A stretch of 64,000 nucleotides of DNA, from the NCBI GenBank assembly GCA_033856275.1, contig JAWVFJ010000006.1, positions 1 to 64,000 on the forward strand. The letters run 5' to 3'. Made by a program: the position numbers and the translations under genes. The first letter of the stretch is position 1. Each line of letters begins with the position of its first letter. Under the pieces are notes generated by a model that searched no databases, was not told where the DNA came from, and saw only the letters and a program-made list of their open reading frames with translations. This document shows positions 24,840 through 33,438 of this stretch, one piece after another. Source of the stretch: VRUE01 sp033856275. GTDB lineage: Bacteria; Actinomycetota; Thermoleophilia; Solirubrobacterales; 70-9.

Positions 24840-25289
24840 TTAGAAGACCCTCATTTGAACCGCCGCCAGAAGAAGCGCCGGCTCCGTTGACGGCCTCACC
24901 ATCCAACCGAGCCGGAAGCTCGGGATCGGCGAGGGTGGCGACCGCCGAGCGCCTCCGGATCGAGTTCGGCGAAGACCTGCGGTTGATGGAGGGACCTCGG
25001 CTGGGGCAGCGCGCCAGCTGGGAAGGCCGACCTGACCATGCCGCCCAAGGACCTGACCGAAGCCCTCACCCAATTGCCTTACGCGCTTGGACAAGGACAA
25101 GAAGGTCCACCAGGCCAAGCAAGCCCCTCGCGCCTACGGCATCTCGAAGGCAAGGGCGCGGTGAGCGGGCGGGTCGACTGGGGAGGCCGCAGGGCACCCT
25201 CGGCAATCGCCGCCCGAGTCTCGCGGTTCAATACCGTTCAGTTAGGACGATTGAGCAGGGATGAGAAGTTCGAGTAAGGGGGCGTCAGA
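24840..25289. other. 450-bp stretch without a recognisable gene, next to tRNA-Pro
   Basis: Several short frames are open on both strands, but none has a ribosome site, a plausible composition or a recognised motif. The tRNA 3' end is a classical integration site, yet no integrase fragment or duplicated tRNA end was seen here. It may hold decayed gene remnants. Confidence 0.4.
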
Positions 25290-26021
25290 GTGAAGGTCGA
25301 GATGCTGAACGTCGGCTGGATGACCGCCTCGGCGGCGCTTTGGCGGCAGGGCGACGATCCCGAGAAAAGCATTCGCTTCCCGGTCCCCGCCTACGTCATC
25401 GAGACCGAGAGCGAGCGGATTCTGATCGACACGGGCCTCCATCCCGGTGCTTGTGCCGATGCGGCTACTTTCTATGGTGGCGCGGAAACGATGGGCCTCT
25501 TTTCTTTCGAGCTCGACCAGCCCGTGAACGAGCAGGTCGACCCCGCGACTATCACCAAGATCGTCCTCACGCACCTGCACTGGGATCACGCCGGTGGCCT
25601 TTCGCTCCTGCCCTCGAGCATCCCGGTCGTCATCCAGCGAAGCGAGTGGCAGGCAGGCGGAGATCCCGAGGCCATCGCCCGGAATTTCTTCTTCCCGCGT
25701 GATTACACCGACGACGAGCGCGAGGTCCTCCTCGTCGACGGCGATCACGATCTGCTCGGCGATGGCTCGATCGAGTTGCTGCTCACGCCCGGTCACACCC
25801 CGGGCCATCAGTCCGTTCGCATTGGGGAGGGGCTGATCCTTGGCATCGACGTCGCCTACTTCGCCGCTGGGCTCGATGACCACCGTTTCCCTGCCTTTGG
25901 CGATGATCTCGGCGAGCAGCGCCGCTCCGTCGAGCGCCTCCGCACCCTGCGGGACGCCGGCGCTCGCATCATCCCGGGCCACGACCCCGACGTCCTTCGC
26001 CCGGGACCAGTGAGCATCTGA
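25290..26021 (+). CDS. metallo-beta-lactamase-fold hydrolase, N-acyl homoserine lactonase-like
   Basis: The 243 residues have the two-zinc motif HLHWDHAGG (His95, His97, Asp99, His100), TPGHTPGHQS with a further His, and a final PGHDPDV. The N-terminal strand FPVPAYVIETESERILIDTGL is typical of the AiiA/lactonase branch. It may open lactone rings of signalling or other molecules; the true substrate is unknown. The start is GTG at 25290. A related protein is encoded at 57987-58898. Confidence 0.82.
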   Translation: MKVEMLNVGWMTASAALWRQGDDPEKSIRFPVPAYVIETESERILIDTGLHPGACADAATFYGGAETMGLFSFELDQPVNEQVDPATITKIVLTHLHWDHAGGLSLLPSSIPVVIQRSEWQAGGDPEAIARNFFFPRDYTDDEREVLLVDGDHDLLGDGSIELLLTPGHTPGHQSVRIGEGLILGIDVAYFAAGLDDHRFPAFGDDLGEQRRSVERLRTLRDAGARIIPGHDPDVLRPGPVSI

Positions 26022-26139
26022 CGCTGGGCGGGGTCCCGGGGGGCGCGCCGCGATCCATGCGATCATTCGGCGATCGTAGCCTCGGGGATCGGACCGGAGC
26101 ACTACTTCTCCGTCACTCCTGGGTCATGTGTTGGGACAC

Positions 26140-27246
26140 ATGCGCAGATTCCTGCTCATTCCGCTTACGCTGGTCCTGCTGGCGCTGCCGGCCATGGCCG
26201 GCCCGCTGGCGCTGCCACCGCGCGGCTTCATCGGCATCTCGCCGCAGGGCGCCACTGACGCGGCCGACTACCAGTTGATGGGGGAAGCGGGAATCACCTC
26301 CGTGCGCCTGCCGATGAACTGGGCTGAAATCGAGCCCGAAGCGCGGGATCGCTTTGCGCCTCGCTGGGAAGGGCTCGATGCCCAGGTGGGCTTCGCCGCG
26401 GAACAGGGTATACGCCCTTTTCTGTTCGTCTGGGGGACGCCGGAATGGGTCTCGCCGCGCCTCGGCGGTGAACCCGTCGCCACTGCTCGCCAGCGGCAGG
26501 AGTGGGCCCGTTTCCTGGCCGCCGCAGTCAACCGCTACGGGCCGCGCGGCAGCTTCTGGCGTGAGCATCGCGACCTGCCGCGAATGGCGATTCGCCAGTG
26601 GGAGATCTGGAATGAGGAGAACATCGTCACCTTCTCCAAGGAACCAAACCCTGAACGCTTCGGCCGCCTGATCCGCATCTCCGGCCAGCTGCTCCATCGC
26701 CTCGAGCCTGGCTCGACCGTGATCCTTGGCGGGCTCTTTGGCCGTCCGCTGCAGACGCCACCCAACATCCAGTCCGGTGGCTTCCTCGCTGCGCTCTACC
26801 GCGTCCCGGAAATCAAGCGCTACTTCGATGGCGTGGCGCTGCATCCATACGTGGCGGACGCTACAGCGCTCGAAGGGGAGATCGAAAACCTTCGGCGCGT
26901 GATGAGCTTCAACGGCGACGGGGCGACGCCGCTCTACGTGACCGAGATGGGCTGGGGCTCAGACGGCTTCGAGTCGCGCTGGGAGCGTGGCCCCCGAGGC
27001 CAAGCACGCGAACTGGATCGTTCCTTCGCCCTGCTTGCGGGCAATCGGCAGCGCTGGCGCATCGGCGGCGTTTGGTGGTTCTCATGGACCGACCAGGCGG
27101 GCTCTTGCCAGTTCTGCGACTCGGCTGGGCTGCTCACCACGCGGCGCGAAGCCAAGCCGTCCTGGTACCGGTTCAACGCTTGGACCGGTGGCGATCCAGC
27201 CACGGTCCCGCGGGCCTCCGGGCGGGCACTGCGCAGCGCTCCCTAG
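26140..27246 (+). CDS. secreted clan-A glycoside hydrolase (cellulase/GH39-like)
   Basis: The 368 residues have a signal peptide (RRFLLIPLTLVLLALPAMAGP). A (beta/alpha)8 fold follows with WEIWNEEN, whose Asn-Glu is the usual acid/base, and LYVTEMGWGS, whose Glu is the likely nucleophile. The end FSWTDQAGSCQFCDSAGLL contains a Cys pair. The exact GH family and substrate are uncertain. The ATG at 26140 is chosen over an in-frame GTG 12 bases upstream, because it starts the signal peptide. Confidence 0.78.
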   Translation: MRRFLLIPLTLVLLALPAMAGPLALPPRGFIGISPQGATDAADYQLMGEAGITSVRLPMNWAEIEPEARDRFAPRWEGLDAQVGFAAEQGIRPFLFVWGTPEWVSPRLGGEPVATARQRQEWARFLAAAVNRYGPRGSFWREHRDLPRMAIRQWEIWNEENIVTFSKEPNPERFGRLIRISGQLLHRLEPGSTVILGGLFGRPLQTPPNIQSGGFLAALYRVPEIKRYFDGVALHPYVADATALEGEIENLRRVMSFNGDGATPLYVTEMGWGSDGFESRWERGPRGQARELDRSFALLAGNRQRWRIGGVWWFSWTDQAGSCQFCDSAGLLTTRREAKPSWYRFNAWTGGDPATVPRASGRALRSAP

Positions 27247-27254
27247 CCACACCG

Positions 27255-27279
27255 GTTTGCGACGCCTTCTCGCGGGCAG
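27255..27279 (+). promoter_or_regulatory. weak SigB-type promoter candidate for the PfpI gene
   Basis: GTTT (27255-27258), 15 nt, GGGCAG (27274-27279) resembles GTTT-N16-GGGTAG found between mscS and the anti-sigma gene, with one change in the -10. It is 36 bp before a DJ-1/PfpI stress-type gene. Confidence 0.25.
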
Positions 27280-27314
27280 TCTGAAGGACCGCAGAAATTA
27301 AAGGAGGAGCTGTC

Positions 27315-27887
27315 ATGGCAGAGCAGTTGCAGGGCAAGCGAGTTGCGTTCCTGATGGCCAACGAGGGAGTCGAGCAGGTCGAGCTGACCAATCCGCTCGA
27401 GGCAGTCCGCCGGGCTGGTGCTGAGACGGAGTTGCTTGCCCCCGAAGCGGGCGAGATCCAGGCTTTCAACCACCTTGACAAGGGCGACACCTTCGAGGCC
27501 GATGAGGCGGTAGGCGACACCGATGCCGGGCGGTTCGATGCCCTTGTGCTGCCAGGCGGTGTCGCCAATCCCGATCAGCTGCGCACCAAACCAGAGGCGG
27601 TGGAGTTCGTGCGCTCGTTCTTCGAGGCGGGCAAGCCGGTCGGCGTGATCTGCCACGGTCCCTGGACGCTGATCGAGGCGGACGTGGTCCGCGGCCGCAC
27701 GCTCACCTCGTGGCCGAGTCTGCGAACCGACTTGCGCAATGCCGGCGCCGAGTGGGTGGACGAGGAAGTCCATGTCGACGAGGGGTTGGTCAGCAGTCGC
27801 AAGCCCGACGATCTCGAAGCCTTCTCCGCCAAGGTGGTCGAGGAGATCGGCGAGGGAGTGCACGAGGGCCAGCGCGCTGCTGCCTGA
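27315..27887 (+). CDS. DJ-1/PfpI-family protein (type 1 glutamine amidotransferase-like)
   Basis: The 190 residues contain the nucleophile elbow ICHGPW (Cys about 113) and the FDALVLPGGVANPDQLR loop, and begin with LQGKRVAFLMANEGVEQVELTNPLEA, all typical of PfpI. Members act as deglycases, chaperones or peptidases in stress. AAGGAGGAG lies 6-7 nt before the ATG, a near-perfect ribosome site, so high expression is likely. The F420 oxidoreductase follows at once. Confidence 0.87.
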   Translation: MAEQLQGKRVAFLMANEGVEQVELTNPLEAVRRAGAETELLAPEAGEIQAFNHLDKGDTFEADEAVGDTDAGRFDALVLPGGVANPDQLRTKPEAVEFVRSFFEAGKPVGVICHGPWTLIEADVVRGRTLTSWPSLRTDLRNAGAEWVDEEVHVDEGLVSSRKPDDLEAFSAKVVEEIGEGVHEGQRAAA

Positions 27888-27890
27888 GTG

Positions 27891-28847
27891 ATGACGGCTG
27901 TCGGCTACACGCTCTCCAGCGAGGAGTTCGGCGCGCGCGACCTGGTCGCCCAGGCGGCGCGCGCCGAATCGGCCGGCTTCGAGTTCGCGGTCATCTCCGA
28001 CCACTTTCACCCGTGGGTGGACAGACAGGGGAATAGCCCCTTCGTCTGGGGTGTGCTTGGCGCAATCTCCGAGGCAACGGAGAAGCTGGAGTTGGCGACC
28101 GGCGTGACCTGTCCGACCACGCGCATCCACCCGGCGATCGTCGCCCAAGCAGCGGCGACCGCGGCCGCGCAGCTACGCGGGCGCTTCTCGTTTGGCGTCG
28201 GCAGCGGCGAGAACCTCAACGAGCACATCCTCGGCGACCGCTGGCCGCCGGTGGTGGAGCGCCAGGAGCGGCTGGCAGAGGCGATCGAGGTGATTCGCCT
28301 GCTTTGGCAAGGCGAACTAACGACGCACAGAGGTCGCCACTACACCGTCGAGAACGCCCGCCTCTACAGCCTGCCGGACGAACCCCCGCCGATTCTCGTC
28401 GCCGTGGCGGGCATGCGCTCGGCTGAGTTGGCCGCCAAAGCCGGCGACGGCATGGTCGGGACCGCGCCGGTCCCGGAGACGATTGAGCGCTTTCGCAGTG
28501 GGGCCGGAGCGGACAAGCCGGCCTACGGCCAGATCCACGTCTGCTGGGCTGAAAGCGACGAGGAGGCGCGCAAAACCGCCCTGGAGTGGTGGCCCAATGG
28601 CGCCGTCAGCGGCTCCTACTTCCTCGAGTTGCCCCTGCCCAAGCACTTCGAAGAGGCGGCGGAACTGGTCGGCGAGAAGGAGATTGGCGAGAAGATCGTC
28701 TGCGGGCCAGACCCCCAACGCCACCGGGAAGCGATCGAGGAATATGTCGATGCCGGCTACGACCACGTTTACCTGCATCAGGTGGGCCCCGATCAGGCGG
28801 GTTTCTTCGACTTCTACGAGCGCGAGGTACTGCCGAAGTTCCGCTAG
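27891..28847 (+). CDS. F420-dependent LLM-class oxidoreductase (TIGR03557-like)
   Basis: The 318 residues begin TAVGYTLSSEEFGARDLVAQAARAE and contain SDHFHPWVDRQGNSPFVWGVLGAI, GVTCPTTRIHPAIVAQAAATAA and FSFGVGSGENLNEHI, the pattern of the G6P-dehydrogenase-like F420 family. The substrate is unknown. It is a TIM barrel using coenzyme F420, which implies F420 synthesis elsewhere in the genome. ATG 27891 is preferred over GTG 27888. Confidence 0.85.
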   Translation: MTAVGYTLSSEEFGARDLVAQAARAESAGFEFAVISDHFHPWVDRQGNSPFVWGVLGAISEATEKLELATGVTCPTTRIHPAIVAQAAATAAAQLRGRFSFGVGSGENLNEHILGDRWPPVVERQERLAEAIEVIRLLWQGELTTHRGRHYTVENARLYSLPDEPPPILVAVAGMRSAELAAKAGDGMVGTAPVPETIERFRSGAGADKPAYGQIHVCWAESDEEARKTALEWWPNGAVSGSYFLELPLPKHFEEAAELVGEKEIGEKIVCGPDPQRHREAIEEYVDAGYDHVYLHQVGPDQAGFFDFYEREVLPKFR

Positions 28848-28854
28848 GCGGGGG

Positions 28855-28880
28855 GTGTAGAGGCGCACCGATTTGGGTAG
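28855..28880 (+). promoter_or_regulatory. SigB-type promoter candidate for the small membrane protein
   Basis: GTGT (28855-28858), 16 nt, GGGTAG (28875-28880) has the same spacing and -10 as the divergent pair at 33439-33494, with one mismatch in the -35. The ATG follows 9 bp later with no ribosome site, so the transcript would be nearly leaderless. Confidence 0.4.
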
Positions 28881-28889
28881 CAGCGGCGC

Positions 28890-29111
28890 ATGTACGCCAT
28901 ACCGCTAGCCGTCATTGTTTTTATCGCCGTGATCGCCGTTGCCTGGTCGCCGTTGCCGGCGCTGATCATTGCGGTGCCAGCGTTCTTGATCTTTCTCGTC
29001 TACGTGGGAATGAAACCGCGTGCGGACGAAAAAATAGAACCGCCAACCGGCACCGCGGGCAAATACGAGGACGACACACCCAAGGGCGCTTGGGGCGAGC
29101 CGCGCGGATGA
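28890..29111 (+). CDS. small two-helix membrane protein
   Basis: The 73 residues have two hydrophobic segments (about 3-20 and 22-42, IPLAVIVFIAVIAVAW and ALIIAVPAFLIFLVYVGM) and a polar C-terminal tail ending KGAWGEPRG. There is no Shine-Dalgarno, but a SigB-like promoter lies just upstream. It overlaps the next gene as ATGA, indicating coupling. I do not recognise the family. Confidence 0.65.
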   Translation: MYAIPLAVIVFIAVIAVAWSPLPALIIAVPAFLIFLVYVGMKPRADEKIEPPTGTAGKYEDDTPKGAWGEPRG

Positions 29112-29989
29112 GCAATCGGGGCGATCGTCCCGTCCTCGCGCTGCTCGGGGCGGGGGGCACGATGGGCAAAGGCATGGCACACAACCTTGCGCGCGCCGGC
29201 ATCGAGGTGCGGGCCTGGAACCGCACCTACGAGAAGCTGGACGATCTTGCCGACGAGGACGGCCTCAGTCGCTTCCGGGAGGCGGATGAAGCAGTCGATG
29301 GAGCCGCGGTGGTCCTGACCATGCTCAGCGACGCCGAGGCGGTCCTCGGCGCGATGGAGGAAGCGGCGGGTGCTGCGCCATCCGGAGCCATCTGGTTGCA
29401 GATGAGCACGATTGGCATCGAAGGCACCGAGCGCTGCAGCGGGCTGGCGTCGGCACGGGGCCTGGTCTTCGTCGACGCTCCGGTGCTTGGTACCAAGCAG
29501 CCCGCCGAAGAAGGAACTCTGGTCGTCCTCGCGTCTGGTCCCGAGAGCGCTCGCGAGCCGCTCAAGCCGGCCCTGGAGGCGATCGGCAAGCGCACGATGT
29601 GGGTCGGCGAGCCGGGCGCGGGCAGCCGTCTGAAGGTGGCGGTCAACAGCTGGATCGTCAGTGTTGTCGAGGGGCTCGCCGAGACGCTCGTCCTCGCCGA
29701 AGGCGTCGGCGTCGACCCAGAGACGTTCCTCGATGCGATCGCCGACGGGCCACTGGACCTTCCCTACCTGCGCTTGAAGAGCAAGGCGATGCTCGAGCGA
29801 GACTTCACCCCGTCCTTCCGGCTCTCGCTTGCCGCCAAGGACGCCGACTTGGTGGTTCGCGCGGCGCGCGCAGGCGATCTCGAGCTGCCGATGCTGGAGG
29901 CGATCAGCAAGCGCATGGCAGAGGGCGCGCGCGAGCGCGGCGATGAGGATCTGGCGGCGACTTACCTGACCAGCGCCCCGGCGGGCTGA
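29108..29989 (+). CDS. NAD(P)-dependent beta-hydroxyacid dehydrogenase family protein
   Basis: The 293 residues begin with a Rossmann loop LLGAGGTMGKGMAHNLARAG, followed by VVLTMLSDAEAV and FVDAPVLGTKQPAEEGTLVVLASG. The conserved Lys lies in GAGSRLKVAVNSW. These are the marks of the 3-hydroxyisobutyrate dehydrogenase/GLYR1 family. The substrate is uncertain. The start overlaps the preceding membrane-protein stop (ATGA). Confidence 0.87.
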   Translation: MSNRGDRPVLALLGAGGTMGKGMAHNLARAGIEVRAWNRTYEKLDDLADEDGLSRFREADEAVDGAAVVLTMLSDAEAVLGAMEEAAGAAPSGAIWLQMSTIGIEGTERCSGLASARGLVFVDAPVLGTKQPAEEGTLVVLASGPESAREPLKPALEAIGKRTMWVGEPGAGSRLKVAVNSWIVSVVEGLAETLVLAEGVGVDPETFLDAIADGPLDLPYLRLKSKAMLERDFTPSFRLSLAAKDADLVVRAARAGDLELPMLEAISKRMAEGARERGDEDLAATYLTSAPAG

Positions 29990-30006
29990 GCCGTGCCCGC
30001 GTAGCG

Positions 30007-30645
30007 ATGCCTGAGTCCGCGGCAGAGTTCGTTCCGCCGCGACACACTCTGCAGGCGCTGCGCAAGGCGGCCGCTGGATGCCACGGTTGCGAGCTCTGGA
30101 AAAACGCGACCCAGACCGTCTTTGGTGCGGGATCCTCCAAAGCGGAGCTGATGCTTGTCGGCGAGCAGCCAGGCGATAAAGAGGACCTCGCGGGTAAACC
30201 CTTCGTCGGACCCGCGGGGCGCCTGCTTGACGAAGTGCTCGAACAAGCGGGGATCGATCGCGGCGCGGTCTACCTGACCAACGCGGTAAAGCACTTCAAG
30301 TGGCGGGCGCGGGGCAAGCGCCGCCTGCACCAGACCCCGCGCGCGGGCGAGGTCGAGGCCTGCCGGCCGTGGTTGGAGGCCGAGATCGAGGCGGTCTCGC
30401 CGCAGGCCCTGGTTGCGCTTGGCGCAATCGCGGCAAAGGCGCTCTTTGGCTCCAAAGTACGGGTGATGCGAGACCGGGGTCGCAAGCTGGAGACGTCCCT
30501 GGCGCCGATCGGGGCGGTCACGATCCATCCTTCCGCGATCCTTCGCCTGCGCGACCACGACGAGCGCGAGGACGCGCGCGCCGCGATGGTCGCTGACCTC
30601 GCCGCTGTCGCAAAGGCGGCCAGCCGGTCCTCGGTCGCAAGCTGA
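30007..30645 (+). CDS. udgX: UdgX-type uracil-DNA glycosylase
   Basis: The 212 residues have the UDG motif A GEQPGDKED (52-60), C25/C28 and C119 as probable iron-sulfur ligands, VKHFKW, and HPSAIL (174-179). The KRRLH loop (104-108) is the hallmark of UdgX. In characterised UdgX, the His of this loop (His108 here) forms a stable covalent bond to the abasic site after uracil removal. That is unlike ordinary family 4 enzymes. The gene is alone on the plus strand between an oxidoreductase and a phosphatase. Confidence 0.88.
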   Translation: MPESAAEFVPPRHTLQALRKAAAGCHGCELWKNATQTVFGAGSSKAELMLVGEQPGDKEDLAGKPFVGPAGRLLDEVLEQAGIDRGAVYLTNAVKHFKWRARGKRRLHQTPRAGEVEACRPWLEAEIEAVSPQALVALGAIAAKALFGSKVRVMRDRGRKLETSLAPIGAVTIHPSAILRLRDHDEREDARAAMVADLAAVAKAASRSSVAS

Positions 30646-30726
30646 TCCTCGAGTAGGACAAAAGTGTTGGACTTATGATCGAGCGCGAGTTACGTTCTTT
30701 CTCGTAGCACTGCGATTGGGAGGCAG

Positions 30727-32127
30727 ATGGCCTGGATCGACATATCAGCGGTGGCAGCCGCGCTTGCCGGGCTATGCGTATGGCTTGTCGTCGTTCTGCT
30801 GCTGCGTGCGCGCAAGGCGCAGCGGCGCTTTGAGATTCTCGGCAGGGTCGCCGCGGTGTCGGAGAAGGGAGGTTCCCTGGACCAAACATTCGAGGAAATC
30901 TGCGACATCCTCGTACCCGAGCTCGCTGACTTCTGCATGATCGACGTGATCGAGGGTGGGCGGCCCAAACGCGTTGCCGTGCGCGTCGCGCCAGGTGGCC
31001 ACCGGGGCGCCGAGGCCGGCTTGAAGGAGCGCCAGCCGTCCCTGCCACAGTCGATGCTGGACGGCGAGGACGACGCACTGAAACCCCGCTTCTATGAGCG
31101 TATGTCGGAGAGTGATCTTCGCGAGCTCGCCCATGACGAAGGAGATGACCTGGCCTTTCTGCGGAGCTTGGGCATGCGCTCCGCAATCACACTCGCCCTG
31201 CAGGCGCGTGGGCAGGTGAAGGGGACTCTGACGCTGGGCGTCGCCTGGTCCGGTCGACGTTACCGACGCGACGACGTCCGCTTCGCTTGGATCCTCTCCG
31301 GCCGAGTGGCGCTGACGCTCGATAACAGCGGTCTTTTCGCCGACCTGGAGCGGGCCGAAGAAGCGCGATCGGAGATCGCCGCGACGCTGCAGCGTGGACT
31401 GCTGCCACCCCCGTTGCCTCACATCCCAGGCTGGTCGCTTGCCGCGATGTACCGACCGGCGGGCGCCGAGAACGAAGTCGGCGGTGATTTCTACGACGCT
31501 TTTCAGGTCGCCGACGGTTGGATGCTGGTGATCGGGGACGTCACCGGCCGCGGCGCACGGGCGGCGTCGATCACGGCGCTTGCCCGCTACACATTGCGCA
31601 CGGCGGCGGTGCTGACCAACGATCCCCTCGTCGCCCTGGCGACCCTCAACCGGGCATTGCTTGCCCGTCAGGACGCCTCGCTCTGCAGCCTTGCCGCCCT
31701 TACTCTGAGTGAGGACCCGCGGCAGCCTGTGCGAATCGCCGTTGCCGGCCACCTGCCGCCGTTGCTGGTGGATGGAGGGCAGGTCAGCGAGGTGGCGAGC
31801 ACGGATCCCGTGCTGGGAGCCTTCGCCGACGTCGAGTGGCGAATCGGGCAGAGCGCGGTCCGACCCGGCCAGCAATTGGTCATGTTCACCGACGGCATCG
31901 TCGAGGCGGCCGGCGAAGGCGGTCGCTTTGGGGAGGCACGCTTGCGCGCGGAGGTTGCCGGGGCCGGCAACCCGGCCGGCACGGTGCAACGGGTCGAAGG
32001 AGCGCTGCGCTCCTTCACCGCGGGGGCCCTCGAGGACGACGTGGCGATCCTTGCCGTCTCCAGGGCTGCGGGCAGCGAGGCGGCCGAAGTCGCGATGCCA
32101 GGATTCAGCGGGAACGGCGATGGCTGA
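30727..32127 (+). CDS. membrane-tethered GAF-PP2C (SpoIIE/RsbU-type) serine phosphatase
   Basis: The 466 residues start with one membrane helix (about 8-27). A GAF-like sensor region follows (about 40-200), then a short coiled segment (LFADLERAEEARSEIAATLQRGLLPPPLP) that is the usual lead into RsbU-type phosphatases. The PP2C domain (about 215-440) has GGDFYD, GDVTGRGARAA and MFTDGIVEA metal-binding Asp residues. Such enzymes dephosphorylate anti-anti-sigma factors. A SigB-type sigma and its probable anti-sigma lie within 5 kb. Confidence 0.87.
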   Translation: MAWIDISAVAAALAGLCVWLVVVLLLRARKAQRRFEILGRVAAVSEKGGSLDQTFEEICDILVPELADFCMIDVIEGGRPKRVAVRVAPGGHRGAEAGLKERQPSLPQSMLDGEDDALKPRFYERMSESDLRELAHDEGDDLAFLRSLGMRSAITLALQARGQVKGTLTLGVAWSGRRYRRDDVRFAWILSGRVALTLDNSGLFADLERAEEARSEIAATLQRGLLPPPLPHIPGWSLAAMYRPAGAENEVGGDFYDAFQVADGWMLVIGDVTGRGARAASITALARYTLRTAAVLTNDPLVALATLNRALLARQDASLCSLAALTLSEDPRQPVRIAVAGHLPPLLVDGGQVSEVASTDPVLGAFADVEWRIGQSAVRPGQQLVMFTDGIVEAAGEGGRFGEARLRAEVAGAGNPAGTVQRVEGALRSFTAGALEDDVAILAVSRAAGSEAAEVAMPGFSGNGDG

Positions 32128-32524
32128 GAGCCACGAGGCGCTCGTCGGTCGCCTCTACAACGCCTTCAATCAGCGCGACGAGGCGGCGATCGTCGAGCTC
32201 TGCTCAGCGCGGATCAAGTTCTTCGCGATCACGGCCGAGGAAGTTGGCCGGAGCGCCCCCTACGTAGGACCCGACGGCTTGCGCGAGTATCTGGACGACG
32301 TCGCCCGGATCTGGGAAGAGCTGTTGATCACCGCGAGCCGGATCGAGCGGCGCGAGGACCGCGTGCTTGTCGTCGGCCGCGTCTACGTACGCAGCCGTGA
32401 GCTCGGTATTCGGGATATGCCGGTGGCTTGGATCTGGCGGATTGAGGATGGGCTCTTCGTGCGTGGCGAGGTTTTCGCAGATCCCGAGCAGGCCGCCGCC
32501 GACTTCGTTCAGGCCGCCGCCTGA
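32120..32524 (+). CDS. SnoaL/NTF2-like small protein
   Basis: The 134 residues begin ESHEALVGRLYNAFNQRDEAAIVELCS and continue GPDGLREYLDDVARIWEEL, RVYVRSRELG and AWIWRIEDGLFVRGEVFAD, a clear SnoaL-like cone fold of the kind found in cyclases and many stress proteins. It overlaps the phosphatase gene by 8 nt, so it is coupled to it. Its role is unknown. The 3' end overlaps mscS by 16 bp on the other strand. Confidence 0.75.
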   Translation: MAESHEALVGRLYNAFNQRDEAAIVELCSARIKFFAITAEEVGRSAPYVGPDGLREYLDDVARIWEELLITASRIERREDRVLVVGRVYVRSRELGIRDMPVAWIWRIEDGLFVRGEVFADPEQAAADFVQAAA

Positions 32525-33429
32525 GCCACCCTCTGGCGGCGGAGCGCCTCGAGTACTTCCTCGGTGAGTTGCGCGCCATCGTCGGGTCGCAGTGGCGTGG
32601 CGCTGACCCGCAGCACGACGCCGTCCACGTCGACTTCCTCGAGCGAGACGTTGGGCGGATAACGGGTGGGGACCTTGATTGCCGCCAACAACTGCTCTTC
32701 GATCCGCCGCGGACTGGCCTCGTGAGAGAAGCGCGCTCGAAAGTCGACTTTGGGCGGCTCGCGCAGGGGCACAACGACGAGGCTGATCAGGACGCTGTTG
32801 GGGACCTGCAGGCGATCGGCACCTTGCACCAAAGTGGCGTAGAAGAGGCCGAGCGAGCTCACCGTCCCTTCTAGGGAGCCCGCCAGGGCACCTCCGACCA
32901 AGCGAACTCGTTCGCCGACCCGGAACGGTCGCGTGCTCTGCAGGACGATGCCGGCAAAGAGACTGCCCAGGGTCTGCTGTGCAGCGAGGCCGAGCACGAT
33001 TGCCGTGAAAGCACCGCCGACCGCCAGGGTGGCGGCTGTGACTCCAGCGATCCGCAGGGCCAGGATCACCACGGCCATCATCCCGAAGAGGCGAATCAGG
33101 AAGCCCAGTGTGCCAGCCGTCGCCGGATCGACCCGGCGGAAGAGGCGGGGGGAGATCCAGCGCACCAGCCAGTGGCTTCCCGCCGAGCCGACGATAACGA
33201 GGATCATCACCGTTGCCGCGCGCACCCACGGTCCGTAGCCGGGGAAGAGATCCTGTCGCCTGTAGTAGACGACGAGCACCGTCGCGAGCACGACCAAAGC
33301 AACCAACAGTCCACCCAGCGCCCGCCCTGGCGATTGAGCCTCCAACTCGTGGCCGAGGCCGACCTCCTGCCAGGAATGACTGCGGGTCTCAAACAGATCG
33401 CGAGGCAACCTCCGGCGCGGTGCTGGCAT
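32509..33429 (-). CDS. MscS-family mechanosensitive channel
   Basis: The 306 residues have three to four membrane segments, then the MscS pore helix region (FTAIVLGLAAQQTLGSLFAGIVLQSTRPFRVGERVRL) and a cytoplasmic beta domain (GTVSSLGLFYATLVQGADRLQVPNSVLI). It releases solutes on hypo-osmotic shock. A SigB-type promoter lies directly upstream and mirrors the promoter of the anti-sigma gene, suggesting co-induction in general stress. Confidence 0.87.
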   Translation of the reverse strand: MPAPRRRLPRDLFETRSHSWQEVGLGHELEAQSPGRALGGLLVALVVLATVLVVYYRRQDLFPGYGPWVRAATVMILVIVGSAGSHWLVRWISPRLFRRVDPATAGTLGFLIRLFGMMAVVILALRIAGVTAATLAVGGAFTAIVLGLAAQQTLGSLFAGIVLQSTRPFRVGERVRLVGGALAGSLEGTVSSLGLFYATLVQGADRLQVPNSVLISLVVVPLREPPKVDFRARFSHEASPRRIEEQLLAAIKVPTRYPPNVSLEEVDVDGVVLRVSATPLRPDDGAQLTEEVLEALRRQRVAQAAA

Positions 33430-33438
33430 CCTCTGCCG

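Noticed and set aside
24840..25264. Short frames of 92 and 125 codons after tRNA-Pro
   Set aside because: They lack ribosome sites and recognisable motifs, and overlap each other on opposite strands.
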